Of a DNA stretch of 64,000 bases, positions 1 through 8,368 are shown piece by piece; the stretch's first letter is position 1; every line of letters begins with the position of its first letter. A program made the position numbers and the translations under genes. The notes under the pieces were generated by a model. It had not been told where the DNA came from, did no database searches, and saw only the letters and a list, made by a program, of their open reading frames with translations. Source of the stretch: Ancylobacter novellus DSM 506 (GTDB taxonomy: Bacteria > Pseudomonadota > Alphaproteobacteria > Rhizobiales > Xanthobacteraceae); assembly GCF_000092925.1 (NCBI RefSeq), contig NC_014217.1, positions 3,906,001-3,970,000 of the forward strand, given 5' to 3'.

Positions 1-2362
1 CCGGCTTCTCGCCGGGAGCGCTCGGCCGCCAGGCCAGCGCCGGGCGGATCAGGTCGGCGAGGCGCTCGAGGATGTCGACGCGCACCGCCCGCTCGCCGGC
101 GACGCGGAAGCCGACGGCGCGGTAGAGCCCCTTCTGGATCTCCGGGTCGACCGGGATCGAGGTGCGGCCCGAGGCGGCCAGATGCGGCAGCTCGTCGAGC
201 CCCTTCTGCTGCAGGCCGCCATGCTTGAGCGCCCAGAGCTGGGCGGCGAGCGCGCGCGGCGCCGGCTTCAGCAGGGTCGGGACGTAGATGTGGTGGGCGC
301 CGAAGCGCACGCCGTGGCTGCGCAGCACCGCCCGCGCCTCCTGCGGCAGGCCCTTCATCTCCTCGGCGACCTTGTGGCGCTCCAGCACGCCGAGCGACTC
401 GACGATCTGGAAGGCGATGCCGCGGGCGATGCCGGTGACGTCCTCGGCGCGGCCGAGCACCATCAGCGGGCCGAGCAGCTTCTCGATATGCGCCTTCAGC
501 CACAGGTCGATGCGCGCCTGCACCGAATCCCGCGCCGGGCCGGTGAGATGCTCGTCGGCGATGATCTTCAGCCGGGGGCTGAGCACTTCCTCGCCGGGGA
601 TGAGCTTGGCGACCGGATCGCCGATCCAGCGCAGCGTGCCGTCGGTGGAGAGCACGAAGGCATCGTCCGCCGCCTCGGCGAGCCGGGCGGCGCGCGCCTC
701 GATCTCGCCGGCCAGCGCCTTCTGCGCCGTCGAGCGCAGCGCCTTCGCCTCGGGACCGCCGGCGGAAGCGTCCGCCGCGAACTGGAAGCCGAGCAGATGG
801 CCGATCACATGGCCTTCCACGACGACGTCGCCGGTCTTGGTGATTTCAGTTTCGAGCATCGCGTTCTCTCGCAGGCGCCTCATCAGCACGCTGGTCCGGC
901 GATCGACGAAGCGGTGGGCGAGCCGCTCGTGAAGCGCATCGGAAAGCCTGTCTTCCACACGGCGTGTGACGCCTTGCCAGTGTTCCGGGTCGTCGAGCCA
1001 ATCCGGCCGGTTCGCCGCGAAGGTCCAGGTGCGGACCTGCGCAATGCGTCCCGACAGCGTGTCTATGTCACCTTCCGCTCGGTCCGCCAAGGCCACTTGT
1101 TTGGCGAACCAGTCGGTGGAGAGCCGTCCGCGCTGCATCAGATCGCTGTAGACGGTCGCCACGAGGTCGGAATGCGAGGCCGGCGAGACCTTGCGATAGT
1201 CGGGAAGCTGGCAGGCTTCCCACAGCCGCTCCACCGCATTGGCGCTGGTGGCGAAGCGCCTGATCGCCGGGTCGCCGGCGAGCCGCTCCAGCACCAGCAC
1301 GTCGTCGGCCGTGGGCGCGCGGGTCAGTCCCTCCTCGCGCGGCGGGATGGCGAGCGAACGATTCAGGGTTTCGATCGACGCGAAGTCCATCGCGCTGTTG
1401 CGCCATTGCAGCACCCGGTGCGCATCGAAGGCGTGCGCCTCCAGCCGCTCGACCAGTTCGGCGTCGAAGGGCGTGCAGCGCCCGGTGGTGCCGAAGGTGC
1501 CGTCGCGCTGGGCGCGGCCGGCGCGGCCGGCGATCTGCGCCAGCTCGCCCGGATTGAGCTTGCGGAACTGCCAGCCGTCGAACTTCACGTCGCCGGCGAA
1601 GGCGACATGGTCGACGTCGAGGTTCAGCCCCATGCCGATGGCGTCGGTGGCGACGAGATAGTCGACGTCGCCATTCTGGTACATGGCGACCTGGGCGTTG
1701 CGGGTGCGCGGCGAGAGCGCGCCGAGCACCACCGCCGCGCCGCCGCGCTGGCGGCGGATCAGCTCGGCTATGGCGTAGACCTCGTCGGCCGAGAAGGCGA
1801 CGATGGCCGAGCGGCGCGGCAGGCGGGTGATCTTCTTCTCGCCGGCGAAGGTGAGGTTGGACAGGCGCGGCCGCCCGAGGATGGAGACGCCCGGCAACAG
1901 CTTCTCCACCAGCGGGCGCATGGTGGCGGCGCCCAGCAGCAGCGTCTCCTCGCGCCCGCGCAGATTGAGCATGCGGTCGGTAAAGACATGGCCGCGGTCG
2001 AGGTCGGCGGCGATCTGGATCTCGTCGAGCGCCACGAAGGCGACGTCGAGGTCGCGCGGCATGGCCTCGACGGTGGAGACCCAGTAGCGCGGATTGGCCG
2101 GCTTGATGCGCTCCTCGCCGGTGATCAGCGCGACATTGTGCTCGCCGGCGCGCTCGACCAGCTTGCCATAGACCTCGCGCGCCAGGAGGCGCAGCGGCAG
2201 GCCGATCAACCCGGAGGAGTGGCCGAGCATGCGCTCGATGGCGAGGCTGGTCTTGCCGGTATTGGTGGGGCCGAGCACCGCGGTGACGCCGCGCGCGCGC
2301 AACGAAGGCGGCAGCGGCTTGGCGTCGGAGCGGTAATGGGCCGGCGGTGCGGCGATGTTCAT
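1..2362 (-). CDS. SUV3-like superfamily 2 RNA/DNA helicase (3' end beyond window)
   Basis: The minus-strand frame stays open from an ATG at 2362 to the window edge, about 787 codons with no stop, so the C-terminus is missing. The N-terminus has a Walker A motif GPTNTGKT at residues 31-38 and a DEIQ box near residue 113, followed by the second RecA-like domain (IAGRAGR region near residues 275-285). DEIQ together with GPTNTGKT is typical of the SUV3/mitochondrial RNA helicase family. Alphaproteobacterial members are around 1000 residues or more, so roughly a quarter may lie outside. The role is presumed RNA unwinding or turnover; the bacterial substrate is not known to me. No strong ribosome binding site precedes the start. 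Confidence 0.88.
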   Translation of the reverse strand, partial: MNIAAPPAHYRSDAKPLPPSLRARGVTAVLGPTNTGKTSLAIERMLGHSSGLIGLPLRLLAREVYGKLVERAGEHNVALITGEERIKPANPRYWVSTVEAMPRDLDVAFVALDEIQIAADLDRGHVFTDRMLNLRGREETLLLGAATMRPLVEKLLPGVSILGRPRLSNLTFAGEKKITRLPRRSAIVAFSADEVYAIAELIRRQRGGAAVVLGALSPRTRNAQVAMYQNGDVDYLVATDAIGMGLNLDVDHVAFAGDVKFDGWQFRKLNPGELAQIAGRAGRAQRDGTFGTTGRCTPFDAELVERLEAHAFDAHRVLQWRNSAMDFASIETLNRSLAIPPREEGLTRAPTADDVLVLERLAGDPAIRRFATSANAVERLWEACQLPDYRKVSPASHSDLVATVYSDLMQRGRLSTDWFAKQVALADRAEGDIDTLSGRIAQVRTWTFAANRPDWLDDPEHWQGVTRRVEDRLSDALHERLAHRFVDRRTSVLMRRLRENAMLETEITKTGDVVVEGHVIGHLLGFQFAADASAGGPEAKALRSTAQKALAGEIEARAARLAEAADDAFVLSTDGTLRWIGDPVAKLIPGEEVLSPRLKIIADEHLTGPARDSVQARIDLWLKAHIEKLLGPLMVLGRAEDVTGIARGIAFQIVESLGVLERHKVAEEMKGLPQEARAVLRSHGVRFGAHHIYVPTLLKPAPRALAAQLWALKHGGLQQKGLDELPHLAASGRTSIPVDPEIQKGLYRAVGFRVAGERAVRVDILERLADLIRPALAWRPSAPGEKP

Positions 2363-2462
2363 GAAGCCGATCGGTTGGTCGGGCCGGACGGGGCGGCCCT
2401 TTTAGCACGGAATCGCCATATGGGGATGGCGGCGCGGAATTGCCCGTCGGAAAGGCTTTTGC

Positions 2463-3302
2463 CTACGGCGCCGCCGCCTTGGCCGGGCTCGCCTTCCGGC
2501 CCACCATGGGCTCGGTCTCGAAGCTCTCCGCCTCCAGCGCGGCAACGCCGATGGCGGTGGTCACGGCGGCGCGGAAGGGCACCAGCATGCGCGTCCCGGC
2601 GACCGGCGCCAGCCACACATACATCTCCTTGTTCGCCATCATGTACTTCACCGCCGTGCGGTTCGGCTTGTGGCCGGAGACCGGGCGGTAGGCGACGCGG
2701 CAGACCACGGAGGGGCCGGCATAGCCCTTCTCCGCCTTCACCGCCTCCATGCGCTCGAAGCTGAGCACGAGGTCGTAGCGCTGGCGGCCGTCGAAGATGG
2801 AGAGGGTGCGCTCGCAGGCTTTGGCCGAGAGCGGCTCATCCGTGCCCGGCACCATGATCAGCGCCGCGGTCATCGGGTCGAAGATGCCCTTCTTGTCCTT
2901 GTCGGTCACCGGCACGCGGTCGGGGGAGGCGCCGACCGGCGGCATGACGGCCATCTGGGCGACGCCGCCGCCGTTCATAACGAGGCGGATGGCCTCTTTC
3001 TTCTTGTCGGATTCGGCCTCCATGGCGAAGGCGCGGGGGCCCAGCGTGCCGCGGGCGACGACGCCGCGCGCGCCCGCCGTGCCCTTGCCGGGCGAGACCG
3101 CCTGCACCACGCCGGTGAGGCGGCCGCTGCCGGAGGCGATATAGGAATTGTCGTCGACCTCGATCACCAGGGCGGCGCGGCCGACCTCCAGCCCGCCGAG
3201 CGACATGCGGTAGCGGGCCTCGAGCCGGCCATCCGCATGCGCGACCGTCGCCGCGCCGAAGCCGGCGAGCACCGTTACCGCCGTGAGGCAGAGCCGCATC
3301 AT
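2463..3302 (-). CDS. DUF3108 domain periplasmic protein
   Basis: About 279 residues with a clear Sec signal peptide (MMRLCLTAVTVLAGFG, predicted cleavage after AHA), then a beta-rich body in the pattern of DUF3108 proteins (early ARYRMSLGGLEVG, late tail rich in Ala and Pro). The start is placed at the first of two adjacent Met codons before the signal peptide. An upstream ATG at 3371 would put 23 hydrophilic residues in front of it. DUF3108 proteins are exported and of unknown biochemical role. It lies 100 bases upstream of the helicase gene on the same strand, and the pair may be co-transcribed. Confidence 0.82.
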   Translation of the reverse strand: MMRLCLTAVTVLAGFGAATVAHADGRLEARYRMSLGGLEVGRAALVIEVDDNSYIASGSGRLTGVVQAVSPGKGTAGARGVVARGTLGPRAFAMEAESDKKKEAIRLVMNGGGVAQMAVMPPVGASPDRVPVTDKDKKGIFDPMTAALIMVPGTDEPLSAKACERTLSIFDGRQRYDLVLSFERMEAVKAEKGYAGPSVVCRVAYRPVSGHKPNRTAVKYMMANKEMYVWLAPVAGTRMLVPFRAAVTTAIGVAALEAESFETEPMVGRKASPAKAAAP

Positions 3303-3467
3303 CAAGGGCAAGGTCCCGCTGAAGATCCCGACAGATCCCGAATCGCCCGGCCAACCGTGCCGGAACGTCATTTATCCTCGTTTCGCATGGCGTTGGAAGG
3401 CGGCGGAACTGTGACTCGCCCCCTGCCCGCCCTCGTCACGAAGACGGCATCGTCGTGCGCCGCGCGC

Positions 3468-4061
3468 TCAGGCGTGGGCCCTGTGCTCCTCACGCGCGGC
3501 CTCCCAGACCTCGCGCGCCGCATCGGCATTCATGGCGGCGATGGCGAGGCCGACGATGAGGTCTGGCCAGGCCGAACGCCACAGAAAGGCGGTGACGAGA
3601 CCGGCGGCGATGATGGCGACATTGGCCAGCGCATCGTTGCGGGCGGAGAGGAAGGCGGCACGGGTGAGGCTGCCGCCATGGTGGCGCCAGGCGACCAGCA
3701 GGAAGGCGCAGGTGAGGTTGACGACGAGCGCGCCGAGCCCGGCCGCCGTCAGGAGGAAGGGTTGCGGCGGCACCGGGTCGAGGAACTTGTCGACGGCGGT
3801 CCACAAGGTCGCCAGCCCCGGCACCAAGAGGATGAGCGCCAGCGCCATGCCGAGGCGAGTCCGCGCACGCATAGACCAGGCCATGCCGAAGAAGATCAGC
3901 ACGTTGATCGACGCGTCCTCGAGGAAATCGACGCTGTCGGCGAACAGCGACACCGAGCCGATGGCGAGCGCCACGGCGAACTCGACGCCGAAATAGGCGA
4001 GGTTGAGCAGCGCCACGATCAGGACGACGCGGCGCAGGCGCGCGTCCGCGTCGTCGCTCAA
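3468..4061 (-). CDS. CDF-like cation transporter, membrane domain only
   Basis: A 197-residue membrane protein that resembles the six-helix domain of cation diffusion facilitators but has no C-terminal cytoplasmic metal-binding domain. In helix 2 the metal site is Asp45/Asp49 (DFLED), where many family members have His-x-x-x-Asp. In helix 5 the usual His-x-x-x-Asp is Ser139/Asp143 (SARND), so one expected ligand is missing. Translation starts at TTG 4061, which overlaps the crcB stop (TTGA), implying coupled translation. Because it sits behind crcB, it should be controlled by the fluoride riboswitch. The substrate is unknown, and altered metal sites make classic Zn/Fe/Cd export uncertain. Confidence 0.8.
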   Translation of the reverse strand: MSDDADARLRRVVLIVALLNLAYFGVEFAVALAIGSVSLFADSVDFLEDASINVLIFFGMAWSMRARTRLGMALALILLVPGLATLWTAVDKFLDPVPPQPFLLTAAGLGALVVNLTCAFLLVAWRHHGGSLTRAAFLSARNDALANVAIIAAGLVTAFLWRSAWPDLIVGLAIAAMNADAAREVWEAAREEHRAHA

Positions 4062-4447
4062 AGCACGCCCCGCGCGTCCAGCGTGCGGATCAGCCAGAGC
4101 GCGGCGAACAGCGCGCCGACGGAGAGGATCACCGAGAGCACGGCATAGGCGAGGGCGGTCACCGCCTGCCCGCGCTCATAAAGCAGCGCCGTCTCCAGCG
4201 AGAAGGCCGAGAAGGTGGTGTAGCCGCCCATGATGCCGGTGGTGAGGAACAGGCGCATGGGCTGCGGCAACCCGCTTTTCAGCGCCCAGTACTCGGCGAC
4301 GAGGCCGATGCAGAAGGAGCCGGTGATGTTGACGAACAGCGTACCTAACGGAAGCTCGGCGCCGATGAAGCGCAGCGTGCCCAGGTTGACGGCGTGCCGC
4401 ATCATGCCGCCGATGCCCGCGCCCAGAAAGACCAGCAAAAAGCTCAC
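4058..4447 (-). CDS. crcB: Fluoride ion channel CrcB/Fluc
   Basis: A 129-residue four-helix membrane protein with the Fluc signatures: Arg near the end of helix 1 (GGMMRH), the pore segment GTLFVNITGSF, and GGYTTFSAFS, which corresponds to the conserved TTFS(T/A)F segment. Fluc proteins form dual-topology dimers that passively export fluoride. The start is GTG at 4447 with a strong ribosome binding site AAGGAGG (4453-4459, minus strand) five bases upstream. The gene lies directly behind a fluoride riboswitch aptamer and overlaps the next gene by four bases. Confidence 0.95.
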   Translation of the reverse strand: MSFLLVFLGAGIGGMMRHAVNLGTLRFIGAELPLGTLFVNITGSFCIGLVAEYWALKSGLPQPMRLFLTTGIMGGYTTFSAFSLETALLYERGQAVTALAYAVLSVILSVGALFAALWLIRTLDARGVL

Positions 4448-4479
4448 GCACGCCTCCTTCTGCGCTCCCAGCGCGAAAA

Positions 4480-4528
4480 GCAGGCGTCATCAGCATCAGC
4501 GCGGTTTTACGGGAGACACCATTCCCGC
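4480..4528 (-). ncRNA. Fluoride (crcB) riboswitch aptamer
   Basis: Read on the minus strand, the leader of crcB has the landmarks of the crcB motif. A 4-bp stem GGGA/UCCC encloses AUGGUGUC, followed by GUAAAACC and the conserved UGAUGACGCC. The segment GGUGUC can pair with the later GACGCC to form the long-range helix typical of this aptamer. Downstream a perfect 5-bp hairpin (GCGCTGGGAGCGC) sits just before the AAGGAGG site. With no U-tract, control of translation initiation looks more likely than termination. That last point is inference. Confidence 0.87.
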
Positions 4529-4661
4529 AGACAGGATAGCAAGCGGCGGGCTATGCGCAAGCGGCTGCGCCACTGTAAAGTGCCGCAAGCGAAGGGTTTC
4601 CAGAGGTGCGGCGACTCTTTCACGGGACAGCTATTCCGAACGTCGTCATTCCCCCGCATGC

Positions 4662-4817
4662 CGTCATCCCCGGGCTTGACCCGGGGATCCATGCCTTTGA
4701 TCCGGCACACCGGCCTGAACGACGGCGTGGATGGCCGGAACTCGGGCCTGCCCGAGTTCCGTTTCAAGCAGACCGAAGTCGGCAAATGCCGACTTCGGGT
4801 CAAGCCCGGCCATGACG
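4662..4817. repeat. Family A extragenic palindrome carrying an internal double-hairpin insert
   Basis: The outer halves (GTCATCCCCGGGCTTGACC at the left, GTCAAGCCCGGCCATGACG at the right) match the other family A copies at 9247, 12157 and 53981. Here the right half is split after GGCCGG by about 58 bases (near 4739-4796). The insert holds two nearly perfect hairpins: an 11-bp stem on GGAACTCGGGC and a 10-bp stem on GAAGTCGGCA. It lies between the crcB leader and the rpmB promoter. Confidence 0.8.
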
Positions 4818-4887
4818 GGGTTCTGGGAGAGAGGTCGCCGGATTCTTCGCGCGAGGCCGGGGAATATGCGCAGACCCGCCGCCGGCC

Positions 4888-4916
4888 TTGACGGCGCGGG
4901 GGGCGTTCCTTATAGG
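4888..4916 (+). promoter_or_regulatory. Sigma-70-type promoter of rpmB
   Basis: TTGACG at 4888-4893 is followed after exactly 17 bases by TATAGG at 4911-4916. This places transcription start near 4923 and gives an rpmB leader of about 87 bases. It is the best match to a housekeeping promoter between the repeat and rpmB. Confidence 0.7.
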
Positions 4917-5009
4917 AGCGCACTCTTAAATTCCCACGGATGCCGCATGCGGGATCGTCGGGCCCTATGGCCCGCGGCGCAACGGCTGCGAAGAATAAGG
5001 AAGTCCACG

Positions 5010-5318
5010 ATGTCCCGTCGGTGCGAACTTACCGGCAAGGCGGTTCTGACCGGCAATCTCGTGAGCCACTCGAACCGCAAGACCCGTCGGCGCTTTCTGC
5101 CGAACCTGGTGAACGTCACGCTCACCAGCGACGTGCTGAAGCGGTCGGTGAAGCTGCGCGTGAGCGCCAACGCCCTGAAGACCGTCGACCATCGCGGCGG
5201 CCTCGACGCGTTCCTGATCAAGGCCCGCACCGAAGAGCTGTCGCCGAAGGCGGCCGAGCTCAAGCGCGCCGTGGTGAAGGCCAATCTCGCGGCCTCGTCG
5301 GAAGCGGCAGCCGCCTGA
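5010..5318 (+). CDS. rpmB: 50S ribosomal protein L28
   Basis: 102 residues starting [16 protein letters not shown], with the L28 pattern of N-terminal MxRxCxxTGK, then [13 protein letters not shown]. It is a structural protein of the large ribosomal subunit. The C-terminal helical extension rich in Lys, Ala and Glu is usual for alphaproteobacterial L28. An in-frame upstream extension exists but is not L28-like; ATG 5010 fits the family start. The housekeeping promoter lies at 4888-4916. The next gene starts four bases after the stop. Confidence 0.96.
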   Translation: MSRRCELTGKAVLTGNLVSHSNRKTRRRFLPNLVNVTLTSDVLKRSVKLRVSANALKTVDHRGGLDAFLIKARTEELSPKAAELKRAVVKANLAASSEAAAA

Positions 5319-5322
5319 GCCG

Positions 5323-5940
5323 ATGAAGCTCGCCGGCGCCGAGGTCTCCGCGGCCAGGCTCGCCGTCCCCGTCATCGCCATGATGGCGGTGGTGGCGACC
5401 TCGAACGTCGCGGTCCAGTACCCTGTCGAGCTGTTCGGCCTGCAGGAGGCGCTCACCTGGGGCGCCTTCACCTACCCGGTCGCCTTCCTCGTCAATGACC
5501 TGACCAACCGCCGCTTCGGCCCCGCCGTCGCCCGGCAGGTGGTCTATTTCGGCTTCGCGCTGGCCGTGGTGCTGTCGATCTGGCTGGCGACGCCGCGCAT
5601 CGCGCTCGCCTCCGGCACCGCCTTCCTGGTCGGCCAGCTTCTCGACATCAGCGTGTTCAACCGGCTGCGCCGCATGAGCTGGTGGCAGGCGCCGCTGGCC
5701 GGCAGCTTCTTCGGCTCGGCGCTGGACACCGCGCTGTTCTTCTCGCTCGCCTTCGCCGGCGACGAGGCGATGTCCTTCCCCGTCACCTATTCCACCGGCA
5801 TTACCGTGCCGCTCTGGGTCGGCCTCGCCTTCTTCGACTTCCTGGTGAAGGTCGGCTGCGCACTGCTCTCGCTGGTGCCCTATGGCGCGCTGATGGGCTG
5901 GCTGAAGCCCTGGGGCGGCACGCAGTCCGTCGCACGCTGA
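5323..5940 (+). CDS. yhhQ: Queuosine precursor transporter (VUT/YhhQ family)
   Basis: A 205-residue membrane protein with about six predicted helices. The family-typical segments WGAFTYPVAFLVNDLTNRRFG and LDISVFNRLRR are present. YhhQ proteins import queuine precursors (preQ0/preQ1) for tRNA modification. The ATG is four bases after the rpmB stop, so the two are probably co-transcribed and translationally coupled. Assignment rests on family resemblance; I cannot tell which precursor is carried. Confidence 0.88.
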   Translation: MKLAGAEVSAARLAVPVIAMMAVVATSNVAVQYPVELFGLQEALTWGAFTYPVAFLVNDLTNRRFGPAVARQVVYFGFALAVVLSIWLATPRIALASGTAFLVGQLLDISVFNRLRRMSWWQAPLAGSFFGSALDTALFFSLAFAGDEAMSFPVTYSTGITVPLWVGLAFFDFLVKVGCALLSLVPYGALMGWLKPWGGTQSVAR

Positions 5941-5960
5941 AGATTTGCGCACGCTGATGG

Positions 5961-5985
5961 CCTTCGCGCGCTGAGCGCGCACTTC
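5961..5985. terminator. Possible weak terminator between convergent genes
   Basis: GCGCGC-TGA-GCGCGC (5966-5980) forms a 6-bp stem with a three-base loop between the convergent yhhQ and esterase genes. There is no good U-tract on either strand, so this is tentative. Confidence 0.3.
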
Positions 5986-5993
5986 TCCCGATC

Positions 5994-6974
5994 CTAGTCG
6001 ACGATCGCGAAGCGCAGCAGCAGCGTGCGCTGGAGCGCGGAGAAATTGTCGTCCGAGAGCACGGTGAGGATGAGTTCGCCGCTCGCGTTCCGGTGCAGCG
6101 CCAGCGCCTCCATATTGTCGATGGCCATCACCCGGCTCACCGAGATCAGCACCTCGCCCTCGATCAGCGCGCCGGGCCTGATCTCGCTCAGCGGGAAGCG
6201 GCGGATGCGCATGGCGACGCCGCGAAAGATGTCGAAGCGCCGCTCCAGCAGATAGACCCTGCCGTCATCGGCGAGCGCCGCGTCGGTGGCGGAGAAATCA
6301 TCGGTGCGGCGGACGGCGAAGCGCCCCATGGGCGCGGGCTTCTTCAGCGGTCCGAACAGGAAGCCCGGCAGGATCGCCGGATCGTCCGGGCTCTCCTCGG
6401 CGATGACGATCAGCGGTGCCGGCTTGCCGTCGGGCGGGGCGAGCATCGCCTCCAGGCTCTCATTGTTGCCGAGCTTGCCCAGCGCCGGATCGGCGAGCAG
6501 GCGGCGGCCGGTCGATTTCAGCGGATCGGCGCCGGGGAAGATCCAGACCTCCTGCTTGCGCTCGATGCCGGCGAGGATGCCGGCCTTGGTGCGCGCCAGC
6601 GATTCGACGTCGGCGCGTCCCCGCCGCGCCAGCGTGCCGCCACCGGCGACGCGCATCGGCGCGAGATGCGCCTCCGCGATGCCGGTCGGCCGGTCGCCCT
6701 CGCTGACGATGCGGCCCGTCAGCCAGGAGCCGCGGTCGCTGGCGGCGATGAAATGTGCGCCGTCGGGATCGAGCAGCAGGCTTGAGAGGCCGCCGAAATG
6801 CTCGTCCGGCGAGGACAGCACCAGCCCGCCGCGGAACTCCAGCGGCCCGAAGCGGGTAAGGCCGGTGACGTCGAAGCGCTCGATCGGCGTGGCGGTGATC
6901 GCGATGGGGTCCGCCGGCGCGGGCGAGGGCGCGAACAGGGAGAGAAGCGCGAGAGCGGCGAGCGAGGCACGCAT
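5994..6974 (-). CDS. Esterase-like activity of phytase family protein, exported
   Basis: 326 residues from ATG 6974. It begins with a signal peptide (MRASLAALALLSLFAPS, cleavage near PADP) and continues with a beta-propeller-like body typical of the esterase-like phytase family: the GGLSSLLLDPDG segment near residue 65 and NNESLEAM near 170. Family members are periplasmic or secreted; enzymatic activity has rarely been shown, so a phosphatase or esterase reaction should not be assumed. An in-frame upstream extension to 7382 runs through the neighbouring cytochrome gene and is not credible. The cytochrome b561 gene lies 11 bases upstream on the same strand. Confidence 0.82.
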   Translation of the reverse strand: MRASLAALALLSLFAPSPAPADPIAITATPIERFDVTGLTRFGPLEFRGGLVLSSPDEHFGGLSSLLLDPDGAHFIAASDRGSWLTGRIVSEGDRPTGIAEAHLAPMRVAGGGTLARRGRADVESLARTKAGILAGIERKQEVWIFPGADPLKSTGRRLLADPALGKLGNNESLEAMLAPPDGKPAPLIVIAEESPDDPAILPGFLFGPLKKPAPMGRFAVRRTDDFSATDAALADDGRVYLLERRFDIFRGVAMRIRRFPLSEIRPGALIEGEVLISVSRVMAIDNMEALALHRNASGELILTVLSDDNFSALQRTLLLRFAIVD

Positions 6975-6985
6975 TCCGATCCCCC

Positions 6986-7462
6986 TCAACGCCGCGCCGG
7001 CAGCATACGCAGCATCAGCCCGTCCCGCCGCACGAACTGGTGCCAGAGCGCCGCCGCCACATGCAGCGCGACGAGGGCGGCGATGACGAAGGCGAGGACC
7101 ACATGCACCCGCCCGGTGCCGAGCTGCTTGCCCAGCGCCGTGACGGTGATCGCGCCGAGGATCGGCTGCACGAGGATGGCGAGGTAGAGCAGGCCGTGGG
7201 TCGCATGCGCGGCGATGGCGAGCGGGCGCGACATGCCGGCGGGCAGCAGCGGCGCCTTGTGGGTCAGCCGCCAACCGATGCGGATGAGCGCCAGCGCCAG
7301 CACGGCGTAGCCGCAGAACAGATGGAGGCGGAAGAGATAGAACCGGCCCTCCGTGCCGCGTTCGAAGAAGCCCCAGCTCCAACCCGTGGCGAACTGCACC
7401 AGCACCAGCGCCGCCACCAGCCAGTGCAGGATGCGGGCGACGCGGTCATAGCTCTCGGTCAT
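6986..7462 (-). CDS. Cytochrome b561 family membrane haem protein
   Basis: 158 residues with four predicted transmembrane helices and the conserved haem-ligand histidines: RILHWL near residue 12, RLHLF near 45, and two in the second half (HATHGLLYL, LHVAAALWHQFV). It starts MTESYDRVARILHW at ATG 7462. Bacterial b561 proteins of this type are diffusible membrane electron carriers, with proposed roles in superoxide:ubiquinone reduction or as partners for periplasmic redox enzymes. It is followed after 11 bases by the exported esterase-like gene and faces the rutR-like gene across 124 bases. Confidence 0.9.
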   Translation of the reverse strand: MTESYDRVARILHWLVAALVLVQFATGWSWGFFERGTEGRFYLFRLHLFCGYAVLALALIRIGWRLTHKAPLLPAGMSRPLAIAAHATHGLLYLAILVQPILGAITVTALGKQLGTGRVHVVLAFVIAALVALHVAAALWHQFVRRDGLMLRMLPARR

Positions 7463-7586
7463 GAGCGGGAAGGTTCCTCGAATCGGGTCCGTAACGAACC
7501 CCCGCATATTGCGGCGCGAATCATTTCCATGCCATGTCATGACCATCGGATTTGATCGGGAGCATCCATTGGCACAGGGGCAATCC

Positions 7587-8306
7587 ATGGGTCGCCTGTC
7601 CCGCCGGCCTGCGCAGCCGGATGCCCCCGCCGGCAAGCCCCTGGCGCTCAAGACCGCCGCCGCGCGCCCGGCACGGCCGAAGACCGCCAACCGGCTCAAG
7701 CGCATCGAGGCCAAGCGCGGCGCCATACTCGACGCGGCGCTCGCCCTGTTCTCGCGCTATGGCCTGCACGGCACCACGGTGGAGCAGATCGCCCGCACCG
7801 CCGCGGTCTCCAAGACCAATCTCTTCTACTATTTCGCCTCGAAGGAAGACGTCTATGTCGGGGTATTGAGCCGGCTGCTCGACCAGTGGCTGGAGCCGCT
7901 GCGCGACTTGCAGCTCGACACCGACCCGATCGAGGGCATCGGCGAATATATCCGCCGCAAGGTGCTGTTCTCGCGCACCCACCCCGAGGCCTCGCGGCTG
8001 TTCTGCCTGGAGATGGTGCAGGGCGCGCCGCTGCTGCGCCACGAGCTCGAGACCTCGCTGAAGCAGTTGGTCGATGCCAAGGCCGAGGTCATCCGCGGCT
8101 GGACCGCCGCCGGCAAGCTCGGCCCGATCGACCCCTACCACCTCATCTTCGCGATCTGGGCGACGACGCAGCACTATGCCGATTTCGCCTCGCAGGTCGA
8201 CGCGCTGCTGAATACGGGGCTGGACGACGAGCGCTTTGTCGAAGAGGTTACGCGGAACGTCCAGCGGATCATTCTCGACGGGCTGCGCGTGCGCAAGGAC
8301 GACTGA
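7587..8306 (+). CDS. rutR: TetR-family regulator, RutR-like
   Basis: 239 residues with an N-terminal helix-turn-helix (LFSRYGLHGTTVEQIA, then VSKTNLFYYFASKE) after a basic Ala/Pro-rich leader of about 40 residues. The C-terminal part carries the RutR signatures ASRLFCLEMVQGAPLLR and HLIFAIWATTQHYADFA. RutR senses uracil and controls pyrimidine degradation (rut) and related genes. No rut operon is in the window, so the regulon here is open. ATG 7587 follows an AGGGGC stretch; an in-frame ATG at 7539 is also possible. Confidence 0.86.
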   Translation: MGRLSRRPAQPDAPAGKPLALKTAAARPARPKTANRLKRIEAKRGAILDAALALFSRYGLHGTTVEQIARTAAVSKTNLFYYFASKEDVYVGVLSRLLDQWLEPLRDLQLDTDPIEGIGEYIRRKVLFSRTHPEASRLFCLEMVQGAPLLRHELETSLKQLVDAKAEVIRGWTAAGKLGPIDPYHLIFAIWATTQHYADFASQVDALLNTGLDDERFVEEVTRNVQRIILDGLRVRKDD

Positions 8307-8368
8307 ACGGGCGCATGGGTGCCCCGGCGGCGCGCCTGTCACCGATCTCGATGAAGGAAGTGCATGTC

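Noticed and set aside
182..2764. Long plus-strand open frame of about 860 codons
   Set aside because: It runs antisense to the helicase and DUF3108 genes and has no family pattern; the GC-rich third codon positions keep antisense frames open. The minus strand gives clear helicase motifs.
4731..5009. N-terminal extension of rpmB
   Set aside because: The in-frame upstream codons cross the repeat and the promoter, and L28 proteins start at the MSRRC segment.
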